Assembly (NCBI GenBank): GCA_018334775.1
Contig: JAGXLJ010000062.1
Coordinates: 1-6,937, forward strand
Source: Halodesulfurarchaeum sp.
GTDB taxonomy: Archaea; Halobacteriota; Halobacteria; Halobacteriales; Halobacteriaceae
DNA: 6,937 nucleotides
Reading direction: 5' to 3'
Part shown: positions 1-5,249 of the stretch, in pieces
Layout of the letters: every line of letters begins with the position of its first letter
Position numbering within the stretch: the first letter of the stretch is position 1
The notes under the pieces: generated by a model
What the model was told of the DNA's origin: nothing
Databases searched by the model: none
Seen by the model: only the letters and a program-made list of their open reading frames with translations
Position numbers and translations under genes: made by a program

Positions 1-39
1 GGAGAAAGGGGATCGAAACCCACTGCCAATGACGACTGA
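1..39 (+). CDS. possible C-terminal tail of a TnpB (IS1341-type) protein, partial
   Basis: Only the last dozen codons could be present. One plus-strand frame reads GERGSKPTANDD and stops at TGA 37-39, a few bases before the hairpins that end the element. In IS200/IS605-family elements tnpB lies upstream of the right end, and the 3' end of the gene overlaps the omega RNA, so a tnpB terminus is expected here. The stretch is too short to recognise by sequence. A second frame, ending at TGA 30-32, is an equal candidate. The call rests on the neighbouring right-end structure rather than on the peptide. Confidence 0.3.
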   Translation, partial: GERGSKPTANDD

Positions 40-113
40 CTGGCATTCCCACCGTGTGGGAAGCCCCGTCGTTCACGATGGGGAGGATGTCACGGGTCCG
101 CTTCACTGGAATC
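40..113 (+). ncRNA. 3' part of a putative TnpB omega RNA (reRNA / sotRNA) with guide
   Basis: TnpB proteins are RNA-guided nucleases. Their guide RNA scaffold is the 3' end of tnpB plus the right end of the element, and the guide is the flanking DNA just beyond it. In Halobacterium such transcripts were described as sense overlapping RNAs of IS1341-type genes. Here the scaffold would include hairpin 46-62 (TTCCCAC/GTGGGAA, loop CGT) and hairpin 64-83 (eight pairs including one G-T wobble, loop TTCA), then AGGATGTCAC. The guide would begin near base 94 (GGGTCCGCTTCACTGGAATC). The 5' end lies outside the window or is undefined, and the guide length is an assumption. Transcription is inferred. 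Confidence 0.45.
46..83 (+). repeat. two tandem hairpins at the insertion-element right end
   Basis: Hairpin 1 is a perfect 7-bp inverted repeat, TTCCCAC at 46-52 and GTGGGAA at 56-62, with a 3-base loop. Hairpin 2 pairs CCCCGTCG at 64-71 with CGATGGGG at 76-83 around the loop TTCA, with one G-T wobble. A single base separates them. Two stacked stems this close are unlikely by chance. They match the subterminal hairpins recognised by TnpA at the DNA level and folded into the TnpB guide RNA at the RNA level. Confidence 0.75.
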
Positions 114-329
114 AGCTGTCCGCGGGTTGTGCTGGTCGAGGAGCTGTGAGCAACGAATCAAACCGGCGGCCATGAAATCGAGTCGGATACGATGTTCGAT
201 CGGTACGATGGTCGGAGGCTCGCCATCGACGTAGTAGCAATGCTGCTGATCGGTTTTCGCGAGCGCTCCTGGCGGGAGCGAGAGCGCCGGAAGGCTCCCC
301 TTGCTGGGATGAATTCGTCGTGTCGTCAT
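90..329 (-). CDS. small hypothetical protein, possibly the 5' remnant of a gene cut by the insertion element
   Basis: An ORF of 79 residues starting MTTRRIHPSKG, of a family I do not recognise. Support for a real gene start: a Shine-Dalgarno-like GGGGAG lies 7 bases upstream of the ATG (plus-strand 337-342), a TATA-like ATTTAT is centred about 25 bp upstream, and roughly two thirds of third codon positions are G or C. The middle (about residues 30-60) looks like ordinary folded protein: HCYYVDGEPPTIVPIEHRI, then a hydrophobic segment DFMAAGLI. There is no signal peptide or membrane segment. The stop codon TGA (plus-strand 90-92) falls inside GATGTCAC, the putative end of the insertion element, and the last proline codon straddles the proposed junction. 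The natural C-terminus may therefore be missing. Alternatively the ORF is spurious. Confidence 0.45.
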   Translation of the reverse strand: MTTRRIHPSKGSLPALSLPPGALAKTDQQHCYYVDGEPPTIVPIEHRIRLDFMAAGLIRCSQLLDQHNPRTADSSEADP

Positions 330-336
330 GGCCTCA

Positions 337-358
337 CTCCCCTGTGGTGGATAAATCG
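337..358 (-). promoter_or_regulatory. promoter and ribosome-binding elements of the small hypothetical gene
   Basis: On the minus strand GATTTAT (plus-strand 351-357) is centred about 25 bp before the ATG at 329, the spacing of a leaderless haloarchaeal TATA box. GGGGAG (337-342) sits 7 bases before the ATG and could serve as a ribosome-binding site. The two signals imply different modes of initiation, so at most one may be in use. Confidence 0.3.
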
Positions 359-399
359 GAAACGAAGGTGTACCCAGAGACCCGGTCGGACGGCGCTGT

Positions 400-424
400 T
401 TAATTTCTTAATAGCTGATAAGTT
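400..424. promoter_or_regulatory. AT-rich segment with direct repeat, possible regulatory site
   Basis: This is an abrupt AT-rich block in the 143-bp gap between the small ORF and the CHAD gene. It contains a direct repeat TTAAT-TTC-TTAAT at 400-412 and an inner TTTCTTAATA (404-413) that recurs at 3847-3856 upstream of ppk1. It lies downstream of the CHAD stop, so it may take part in ending that transcript or in controlling the small gene. No clear terminator hairpin or T-run is seen after the CHAD gene. Confidence 0.25.
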
Positions 425-472
425 TCGGCGGTCCTGCTGAATGAATGGTGCGAACCAGCCAGCGCCGACTCG

Positions 473-1381
473 TTACGGGGCAGGGTCGTATTCGTGTGTC
501 GCCGTCCAATAGACACCGAGACGATTGACCAACTGGTCAGGGTCTTCAGCAAAGAGCCGCTCGCCCAAGGGGCGAGCTAAGCGGTGGAATTCAGACCGCT
601 TCGCAGTGATTATCTCACGCAGTATCGCTCTGGTCTCTGGGGCGAACAGTTCCTCGTCGTTCATCACCATTTCGAACTCCGCGAGGTCGTTCTCGTAGCC
701 GGTGATATCGGACAGCTCTTTGAGTTCTGCGCGCCGGCGTTTCATCGGGTCTACCCACACACGCCGGAGGAGCCGGGTGTGGTAGCGGTGGTACTTGACC
801 CGCTTGCGCCACTCGTGAAAGCGCTCGAACTCCGGCTCCTCGTACGCTTCGGCCATGCGATTCCGGGCCCGTTTGTAGGACTTTCGCAACCCACCAGCCA
901 CCGCGTCGTATCCTTCCGTGGCGATCGGCAGATCCGGGACTCGTGTTCGTCCCTCGACCAAATCCGCCCGAACCTCCGCCAGTCGTCGCTCGAGGTCCTG
1001 TTCAGCAGCCATCGTCTCGCGTCGATCGACCAGTGTCGTCCGAATATCGGCGAGCGACGAGTCATCTAGGGCGCCGCGCGCTTCGACAGCAGGCTGGAGG
1101 TGGTCATCGAGCGTCTCGATAGCCGCGTGAGCGTCGCGAATATCCGAGAGGCGCCGGACCGCATCTCGGTAATGGACGTTCTCCCGCTTGTACGTGGGTA
1201 AGACCGGACGGACGAGTCGAACGGCTGCTCGTATCTCTTTACAGCGCTTGCGAACTTCCTGGACCGTCTCGTGCAGGTCGTCACCTTCGTCGATGTGGTC
1301 GATCCCTCGTTCGATCTTGCCGTCGACGATGCGCTTGACACCTTCCGAGACGTGCTCGTCGGGCTGGATGGTGTATTCCAT
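473..1381 (-). CDS. CHAD domain protein, likely polyphosphate-binding
   Basis: A protein of 302 residues covering essentially one stand-alone CHAD domain (conserved histidine alpha-helical domain). The two family signatures are visible in the two helical halves: LHETVQEVRKRCKEIRA (about 36-52, H37 and R44/K45) and FHEWRKRVKYHRYHTRLL (about 188-205, H189, R192, K193, R199, H201). Residues 166-221 hold 20 Lys/Arg against 8 Asp/Glu, an obvious basic surface in an otherwise acidic halophile proteome. CHAD proteins bind inorganic polyphosphate and, in bacteria, locate to polyP granules. There is no CYTH/triphosphatase domain, signal peptide or membrane segment, so it should be cytoplasmic. It follows ppk1 on the same strand 187 bp downstream, which supports a polyP role, but it appears to have its own promoter. 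The ATG is supported by a TATA box about 26 bp upstream. Family assignment is firm; the exact role is inferred. Confidence 0.9.
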   Translation of the reverse strand: MEYTIQPDEHVSEGVKRIVDGKIERGIDHIDEGDDLHETVQEVRKRCKEIRAAVRLVRPVLPTYKRENVHYRDAVRRLSDIRDAHAAIETLDDHLQPAVEARGALDDSSLADIRTTLVDRRETMAAEQDLERRLAEVRADLVEGRTRVPDLPIATEGYDAVAGGLRKSYKRARNRMAEAYEEPEFERFHEWRKRVKYHRYHTRLLRRVWVDPMKRRRAELKELSDITGYENDLAEFEMVMNDEELFAPETRAILREIITAKRSEFHRLARPLGERLFAEDPDQLVNRLGVYWTATHEYDPAP

Positions 1382-1400
1382 AGATCCTATTGGCTACAAC

Positions 1401-1412
1401 CCAATATAAACA
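1401..1412 (-). promoter_or_regulatory. TATA box for leaderless transcription of the CHAD gene
   Basis: The minus strand reads TGTTTATATTGG here, centred about 26 bp upstream of the CHAD start codon. That is the normal TATA-to-transcription-start distance in haloarchaea, so the transcript should begin at or next to the ATG. No Shine-Dalgarno sequence lies directly before the start, which agrees with a leaderless mRNA. It separates the CHAD gene from ppk1 as a transcription unit. Confidence 0.6.
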
Positions 1413-1558
1413 CCGAGGAGAATACCGGTGGTTTTAGATGCTAGATGACTTCAACAAACTACTCCAGCACACACGTTTACCGACGGCCATCGTCTCGCGT
1501 ACGGACCGCCAAATCGTGCATCTCGCTGTCGTGACGATACGATTGCTCAGCGTATCTG

Positions 1559-1569
1559 TCAAAAAAACC
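1559..1569 (-). terminator. T7-tract terminator after ppk1
   Basis: On the minus strand seven consecutive T (plus-strand 1561-1567) follow directly after the ppk1 stop codon TAG (1569-1571). Archaeal RNA polymerase terminates mainly at such U-tracts without needing a hairpin. A run of seven stands out in GC-rich sequence. It would uncouple ppk1 from the downstream CHAD gene, at least in part. Confidence 0.6.
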
Positions 1570-3806
1570 TATTCAGTCCCGCTGTCCGAGTGCCCTTCTT
1601 CATCTCTATCGGAATCGTCGGTGGTGGCTGCCAAGTCACGGTCATCTTCGACACCTGCGTCGGAAGTTGGCTCGATGAGGAGCCTCTCTTCTATCAGATC
1701 CATGTTAGCATCCATACCAGGTCCGTAACCACGCTTGATGGCGGCGTCCGTGGCCGCCATCAGGATTTCCTGAGTGTCCCGTACTGGCTCGTCGTCCGGT
1801 GTGACATGCTCGTAGCTCCCGTCGCTTTGCATCACCCACCGGCGGCGGTTGTCAGTGAGTGAGGCCTCCAGAACCAATCGGAGTTGATTACGCAGGCGTG
1901 GTGCATCGACGGTCGTGACGGCTTCGACACGGTGGTCGAGGTTGCGGGTCATCCAGTCCGCGGAGCCGATGTACCAGTCGGGGTCGCCGGCGTTCTCGAA
2001 GTAGAAGATACGAGCGTGTTCGAGGAAGCGCCCGACAATCGAGTGCACGGTGATGTTCTCGCTGACGTCCTTGAGTCCGGGCCGGAGTCGGCAGATGTCG
2101 CGGACGATGAGGTCTATCTCGACGCCAGTCATAGAGGCCCGATACAGTTCTTCGACCATCTTGGGGTCCTCGAGACCGTTCACCTTCACGACGATTCGTG
2201 CACGTCGGCCAGCACGGGCGTGATCAGCTTCGCGACGGACCATCTCTGTGAAGCGCTCACGCATCGTCACTGGTGCGATGAGGAGCTTCCGGAAGCGTTC
2301 GTCGAGCGTCGGCCCGGTGAAGAAATTGAATACCTTCGTGAGGTCTTGCCCGACGGCGCGATCAGCGGTCAGCAGTCCCAGATCGCAGTACCCTTTGGCA
2401 GTCTCGGAGTGATAGTTGCCGGTGCCGACGTGTGAGTAGAGTTGGACTCCATCTTCCTCCCGACGGACGACGAGCGCCGTCTTCGTGTGTGTCTTCAGCT
2501 CGACAGTCCCGTAGGCGACGTGAATGCCCTCTTCCTCGAGGCGGCGCACCCATTCGAGGTTGTTTTTCTCATCGAAGCGCGCCTTGAGTTCGACCATCAC
2601 CGCCACCTGTTTTCCGTTGTCCGCAGCGTCGATGAGGCTCTGAATCACCTTCGAGTCGCTCGCCGTCCGATAGATCGCGGCCTTCACTGCAAGAACATCC
2701 GGGTCACTCGCGGCCGCGTCGAGGAACCGCTGCACCGTGCCCTCGAACGCGTGATAGGGGTGATGGACGAGGATGTCGTCCTCGCGGATTTCATCGAATA
2801 TCGTTGTCGTCTCGTTTCGGTTGTCGTCCGGTTTTGACAGTAGTCGCGGATGTGGCTGTGGTGTCCACGACGGGAGTTTGAGCCCCGGCCGCTCCAGTTC
2901 AAGCAGCCCAAAGAAATCCTCGTAGTCGATCGGGCCCTCTCGATAGAAAACCTCGTGATCGTCGACATCGAGATGCTCCGTCAGAATCGAGACCGACTCA
3001 TCGGGCATGTCTGCGTCGACTTCGAGGCGGAGGACGGTCGCGAACCGCCGCTGCTCGAGGACGTCCTCGATGATATCGACGAGATCCTCGGCAACCTCTT
3101 CATTTCGCCGCACCTCGGCGTTCCGCGTTGCCCTGAACTTCGAGACGTCGCGGATGTCGAGACCCGGGAGGAGCATGTCGAGGTTGGCCTCGATGAGATT
3201 CTCGATCAGAATGTACTGTTCGGAGGTGTCGGGAACGTCGACGAGACGGGGCTGGTTTGGCGGGATCTTGATTCGCGTGAACGTCGTGTCACCCGTCTCC
3301 GCCGAGAGGACGGCAAGCGAGAGGGAGAGGTTCGAAATGAACGGAAACTGGTGGGCGGGATCGAAGGCGAGCGGCGTGAGGGTGGGGAGAACGGACTCCT
3401 CGAAGTACGTCCGGAGTTGGTCGCGCTGCTCTCCGTTCAGGTCGTCGTACTCACGGATCGCGATGCCTACGTCCGCGAGCTCGGGTTTGAGTTCCGTCTG
3501 CCAGTAAGTGTCTTGACGGTGGAACAGTGGTCGTGCGGCCTCAATGACCGCATCCAACTGCTCGCTGGGCGTGCGGCCGTCAGGTGTCGTCACAGTAACG
3601 CCGGCTGTGACCTGTTGTGTGAGTCCGCCGACGCGTTTCATAAAGAACTCGTCGGTGTTCTTAGTGAAGAACGCAAGAAACCGAAGACGCTCGAGTGGTG
3701 GATTGCGATCGTTCGTGCCCTCACTAAGAACACGCTCCTGATAGGCGAGCTCTGAGAGTTCTCGACTGAGATAATACTGTGGATCGGTTACATCTGGGTC
3801 GTTCAT
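1569..3806 (-). CDS. ppk1: polyphosphate kinase 1 (PPK1, EC 2.7.4.1)
   Basis: A protein of 745 residues that transfers the gamma phosphate of ATP to a growing polyphosphate chain, reversibly, through a phosphohistidine. The N-terminal domain starts typically with YYLSRELSELAYQERVL (11-27) and LAFFTKNTDEFFMKRVGGL (44-62), where N50 matches the ATP-contacting Asn of E. coli PPK. A head domain follows (about 115-330), then two phospholipase D-like catalytic domains. H459 in YSHVGTGNYH is the expected autophosphorylated histidine, H597 in VGRFLEHARIFYF the second catalytic histidine, and R380 (AIYRTASDS) and R410 (ELKARFDE) the metal/phosphate arginines. All key residues are intact. The protein is longer than E. 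coli PPK (688 residues), mainly through an acidic C-terminal tail after about residue 705. The start lies just before the conserved RELS motif and has a TATA-like box about 25 bp upstream. It is divergent from ppk2, with a CHAD gene downstream. Confidence 0.96.
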   Translation of the reverse strand: MNDPDVTDPQYYLSRELSELAYQERVLSEGTNDRNPPLERLRFLAFFTKNTDEFFMKRVGGLTQQVTAGVTVTTPDGRTPSEQLDAVIEAARPLFHRQDTYWQTELKPELADVGIAIREYDDLNGEQRDQLRTYFEESVLPTLTPLAFDPAHQFPFISNLSLSLAVLSAETGDTTFTRIKIPPNQPRLVDVPDTSEQYILIENLIEANLDMLLPGLDIRDVSKFRATRNAEVRRNEEVAEDLVDIIEDVLEQRRFATVLRLEVDADMPDESVSILTEHLDVDDHEVFYREGPIDYEDFFGLLELERPGLKLPSWTPQPHPRLLSKPDDNRNETTTIFDEIREDDILVHHPYHAFEGTVQRFLDAAASDPDVLAVKAAIYRTASDSKVIQSLIDAADNGKQVAVMVELKARFDEKNNLEWVRRLEEEGIHVAYGTVELKTHTKTALVVRREEDGVQLYSHVGTGNYHSETAKGYCDLGLLTADRAVGQDLTKVFNFFTGPTLDERFRKLLIAPVTMRERFTEMVRREADHARAGRRARIVVKVNGLEDPKMVEELYRASMTGVEIDLIVRDICRLRPGLKDVSENITVHSIVGRFLEHARIFYFENAGDPDWYIGSADWMTRNLDHRVEAVTTVDAPRLRNQLRLVLEASLTDNRRRWVMQSDGSYEHVTPDDEPVRDTQEILMAATDAAIKRGYGPGMDANMDLIEERLLIEPTSDAGVEDDRDLAATTDDSDRDEEGHSDSGTE

Positions 3807-3812
3807 CTGTCC

Positions 3813-3836
3813 TTTTTATACCGCATCTATATTGGG
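3813..3836 (-). promoter_or_regulatory. ppk1 promoter region with two TATA-like elements
   Basis: On the minus strand CCCAATATAGA (3826-3836) is centred about 25 bp before the ppk1 ATG, fitting leaderless initiation. A second, stronger-looking TATAAAAA (3813-3820) lies only 7-14 bp before the ATG, too close to serve this start codon. It may instead belong to an AAAAAGGA ribosome-binding context 3 bases from the ATG. The outer element is the better promoter candidate. Confidence 0.45.
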
Positions 3837-3842
3837 CGTTCT

Positions 3843-3858
3843 CATATTTCTTAATATG
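3843..3858. promoter_or_regulatory. inverted repeat CATATT-N4-AATATG upstream of ppk1, candidate operator
   Basis: This is a perfect 6-bp inverted repeat with a 4-base spacer (TTCT), placed just upstream of the ppk1 TATA element and within an AT-rich block (3840-3878). The position suits an activator or repressor site. Phosphate-dependent promoters with upstream cis elements are known in Halobacterium, but I cannot match this sequence to a defined box. AT-rich promoter DNA produces short inverted repeats easily, so confidence is modest. Confidence 0.35.
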
Positions 3859-4141
3859 GGTAATTATGTTGATATTGAGAGATTCCGTTCGGATGAGTGT
3901 TCACACGTAACAGGCGTCTGCACGAGCAGATCCGGACTGCCGCATGTTCTTATATACCAGTTCAGTTAGCCGCGAGCGAGTGGGGTAGGGTAGTTCACAC
4001 GAGATTCTGGCGGCTGCTCCGATGAACGCCAACTTTCTCGATATCGACGGTTCGCCGTCTACGGCGGGCCGGCGTGTTCGCCGAGCGTCTCCCTGCATAC
4101 CGCACAGTCGGGGAAGCGACCTGCGTTTCGTGGGGGCAGGG
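3859..4141. other. divergent ppk1-ppk2 intergenic region, no convincing gene
   Basis: The full gap between the divergent kinase genes is 413 bp. The left part is AT-rich and belongs to the ppk1 promoter. TTCTTATATACCAG (3947-3960) is another TATA-like element with no obvious gene behind it. From about 3965 the composition returns to GC-rich. A small hairpin GACGG-TTCG-CCGTC lies at 4046-4059. Two ORFs of 60-65 codons (3901-4098 minus, 4022-4204 plus) overlap here on opposite strands; neither looks like protein or has a supported start. I checked for a tRNA-like fold and did not find one. A small RNA cannot be excluded. Confidence 0.4.
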
Positions 4142-4150
4142 GTTTATCTA
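4142..4150 (+). promoter_or_regulatory. candidate TATA box for ppk2
   Basis: GTTTATCTA resembles a haloarchaeal TATA box and follows a G-rich stretch. Transcription would start near 4172, giving a leader of about 48 bases, which is consistent with the Shine-Dalgarno-like sequence before the ppk2 start. Other weak AT-rich elements exist nearby, so this is a best guess. Confidence 0.35.
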
Positions 4151-4202
4151 CTACTACCATTGATAGGTCTACATGTACGCATCAACGATCAGTGGTGGAG
4201 AT

Positions 4203-4208
4203 GAGGAG
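4203..4208 (+). promoter_or_regulatory. Shine-Dalgarno-like GAGGAG before ppk2
   Basis: GAGGAG lies 11 bases before the ATG at 4220, a little longer than the usual spacing. An in-frame TGA at 4202-4204 excludes any start further upstream, so ATG 4220 is the first possible start. A leadered, Shine-Dalgarno-assisted mRNA is therefore likely here, unlike the leaderless CHAD gene. Confidence 0.45.
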
Positions 4209-4219
4209 CGCCAGCTCCC

Positions 4220-5110
4220 ATGACCGAACACCCGGTGTTACCGGCTGAAGAGTCTGTACTGACCACTGTCGACGAGGAGAACCTCTACAAAAAAAGTGGC
4301 AAGATTAAGAAGAAACACTACAAGCGGGAACTCGAGCGGCTCCAAGAGGAACTTGTCAGGCTCCAGATGTGGGTCAAAGAGCAGGGACTCCGGGTCGTCG
4401 TGCTCTTCGATGGTCGCGATGCGGCCGGCAAAGGCGGAACGATCCACCGAATCACTCGCCGGACGAGTTCGCGCGTGGTGAAAGTCGTCGCGCTCGGCAA
4501 GCCCACCGAACGAGAGCAGAGTCAGTGGTACTTCCAGCGCTACGTTGAGCACCTCCCAGCGGCCGGTGAGATGGTGCTGTTCGACCGGAGCTGGTACAAC
4601 CGTGCGACCGTCGAGCGCGTGATGGATTTCTGTACCGACGAGGAATACCAAGATTTTCTCCGGTCGGCCCCCGAGTTCGAGCGGATGCTCATGCGCTCGG
4701 GAATCATTCTCATCAAGTACTGGTTCTCGGTCAGCGATGAAGAACAGGAACGACGCTTCCAGAAGCGCAGTAACGACCCGAAACGTCGCTGGAAGCTCAG
4801 CCCGATCGACCTCGAAGCTCGAGAGCGGTGGGTTGAGTACTCGCGGGCGAAAGACGCGATGTTCACATACACGGATACGAGTAACTCGCCGTGGCATGTG
4901 ATCAACGCCGATATCAAGAAACACGCCCGACTCAACTGTATCAGTCATCTCCTCTCACAAATCGAGTACGAGGACATCATGCCTGGGCCGACCGAGTTGC
5001 CAGACCGACAGCAGGATCCCAACTACGAACGCCCGGCGATTGACGGCCAGAACTGGGTGCCTGCACTGTATGGGTCAAATCCATCGGCGGCCGACATCGA
5101 ACGATCCTGA
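4220..5110 (+). CDS. ppk2: polyphosphate kinase 2 (PPK2 family, class I-type)
   Basis: A protein of 296 residues with a single P-loop kinase domain. PPK2 enzymes transfer phosphate between polyphosphate and nucleotides; class I members typically phosphorylate NDP to NTP. Visible parts: an N-terminal helical segment YKRELERLQEELVRLQMWVKEQG (34-56) typical of the family, Walker A FDGRDAAGKGGTI (63-75, K71 with D64 and D67), a receptor segment around 94-110, Walker B VLFDRSWYNRA (119-129, D122, R123), and a lid module KRSNDPKRRWKLSPID (182-197) with the expected basic residues. DIEARERW-type residues (L198-W204) and the C-terminal helices are intact. The length fits the one-domain class I/III size; class was judged by overall similarity and I did not test substrate specificity. 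It is divergent from ppk1, so both directions of polyP metabolism are encoded together. There is no signal peptide, so it is cytoplasmic. Confidence 0.94.
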   Translation: MTEHPVLPAEESVLTTVDEENLYKKSGKIKKKHYKRELERLQEELVRLQMWVKEQGLRVVVLFDGRDAAGKGGTIHRITRRTSSRVVKVVALGKPTEREQSQWYFQRYVEHLPAAGEMVLFDRSWYNRATVERVMDFCTDEEYQDFLRSAPEFERMLMRSGIILIKYWFSVSDEEQERRFQKRSNDPKRRWKLSPIDLEARERWVEYSRAKDAMFTYTDTSNSPWHVINADIKKHARLNCISHLLSQIEYEDIMPGPTELPDRQQDPNYERPAIDGQNWVPALYGSNPSAADIERS

Positions 5111-5144
5111 CCGCGCAGGTCTCGTATCGTGCGATTGCCGCTGT

Positions 5145-5176
5145 ACACCCTCGCCCAATGCAGGCGAGGTGTGTTT
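5145..5176 (+). terminator. hairpin between convergent ppk2 and amphi-Trp genes, probable terminator
   Basis: ACACCCTCGCC (5145-5155) pairs with GGCGAGGTGT (5163-5172) around a 7-base loop, leaving one bulged C, and is followed on the plus strand by GTTT. It lies 35 bp after the ppk2 stop and before the end of the converging amphi-Trp gene. The position suits a terminator. The T-run is short, and archaeal termination depends chiefly on T-runs, so it could instead stabilise the mRNA 3' end. Confidence 0.45.
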
Positions 5177-5249
5177 GGGCTAGCCTCTCCTCTCGATGCT
5201 CTGTGCCACGTGTTCGATATCGTACCAATTTTGGCTTGTGAGAGATTTC

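Larger units (their letters stand above)
1..93 (+). mobile_element. right end of an IS200/IS605-family (IS1341-type, tnpB) insertion element, partial
   Basis: The segment carries two adjacent hairpins followed by GAGGATGTCAC at 83-93. A GC-rich hairpin with a TTCA-type loop running into GGGGAGGATGTCAC is, from memory of haloarchaeal IS1341/TnpB elements, their usual 3' end. Such elements have no terminal inverted repeats and use subterminal hairpins instead, which fits. The element body and tnpB would lie left of the window. I place the boundary near base 93, but it could be off by a few bases because the empty site is not available. The element may be non-autonomous (tnpB only) or have tnpA further left. 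Confidence 0.6.

Noticed and set aside
192..440. Plus-strand ORF (82 codons) opposite the small hypothetical gene
   Set aside because: No ribosome-binding site or promoter; its translation is Arg/Trp-rich and unlike a haloarchaeal protein. The minus-strand ORF has better start signals.
1438..1728. Plus-strand ORF (96 codons) across the CHAD-ppk1 gap
   Set aside because: It overlaps the ppk1 3' end antisense, and its second half is Ser-rich shadow sequence of the acidic PPK1 tail.
1884..2435. Plus-strand ORF (183 codons) opposite ppk1
   Set aside because: Antisense shadow of the PPK1 catalytic region; no start signal and no protein-like features.
2850..3755. Long plus-strand ORF (301 codons) opposite ppk1
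   Set aside because: It lies wholly antisense to a strongly conserved PPK1. Long open frames opposite GC-rich genes are expected from codon bias, and the translation shows no recognisable domain.
3975..4085. Possible tRNA-like stretch (GTAGGGTAGTTC, later GGTTCGCCGTC)
   Set aside because: No cloverleaf could be assembled: the T-loop lacks GTTCRA and there is no matching acceptor stem.
3901..4204. Two overlapping small ORFs on opposite strands in the ppk1-ppk2 gap
   Set aside because: Neither has a supported start, protein-like composition or known family. The plus-strand one also overlaps the ppk2 leader.
4238..4948. Minus-strand ORF (236 codons) opposite ppk2
   Set aside because: Mirror of the PPK2 reading frame; ppk2 has all family motifs on the other strand.
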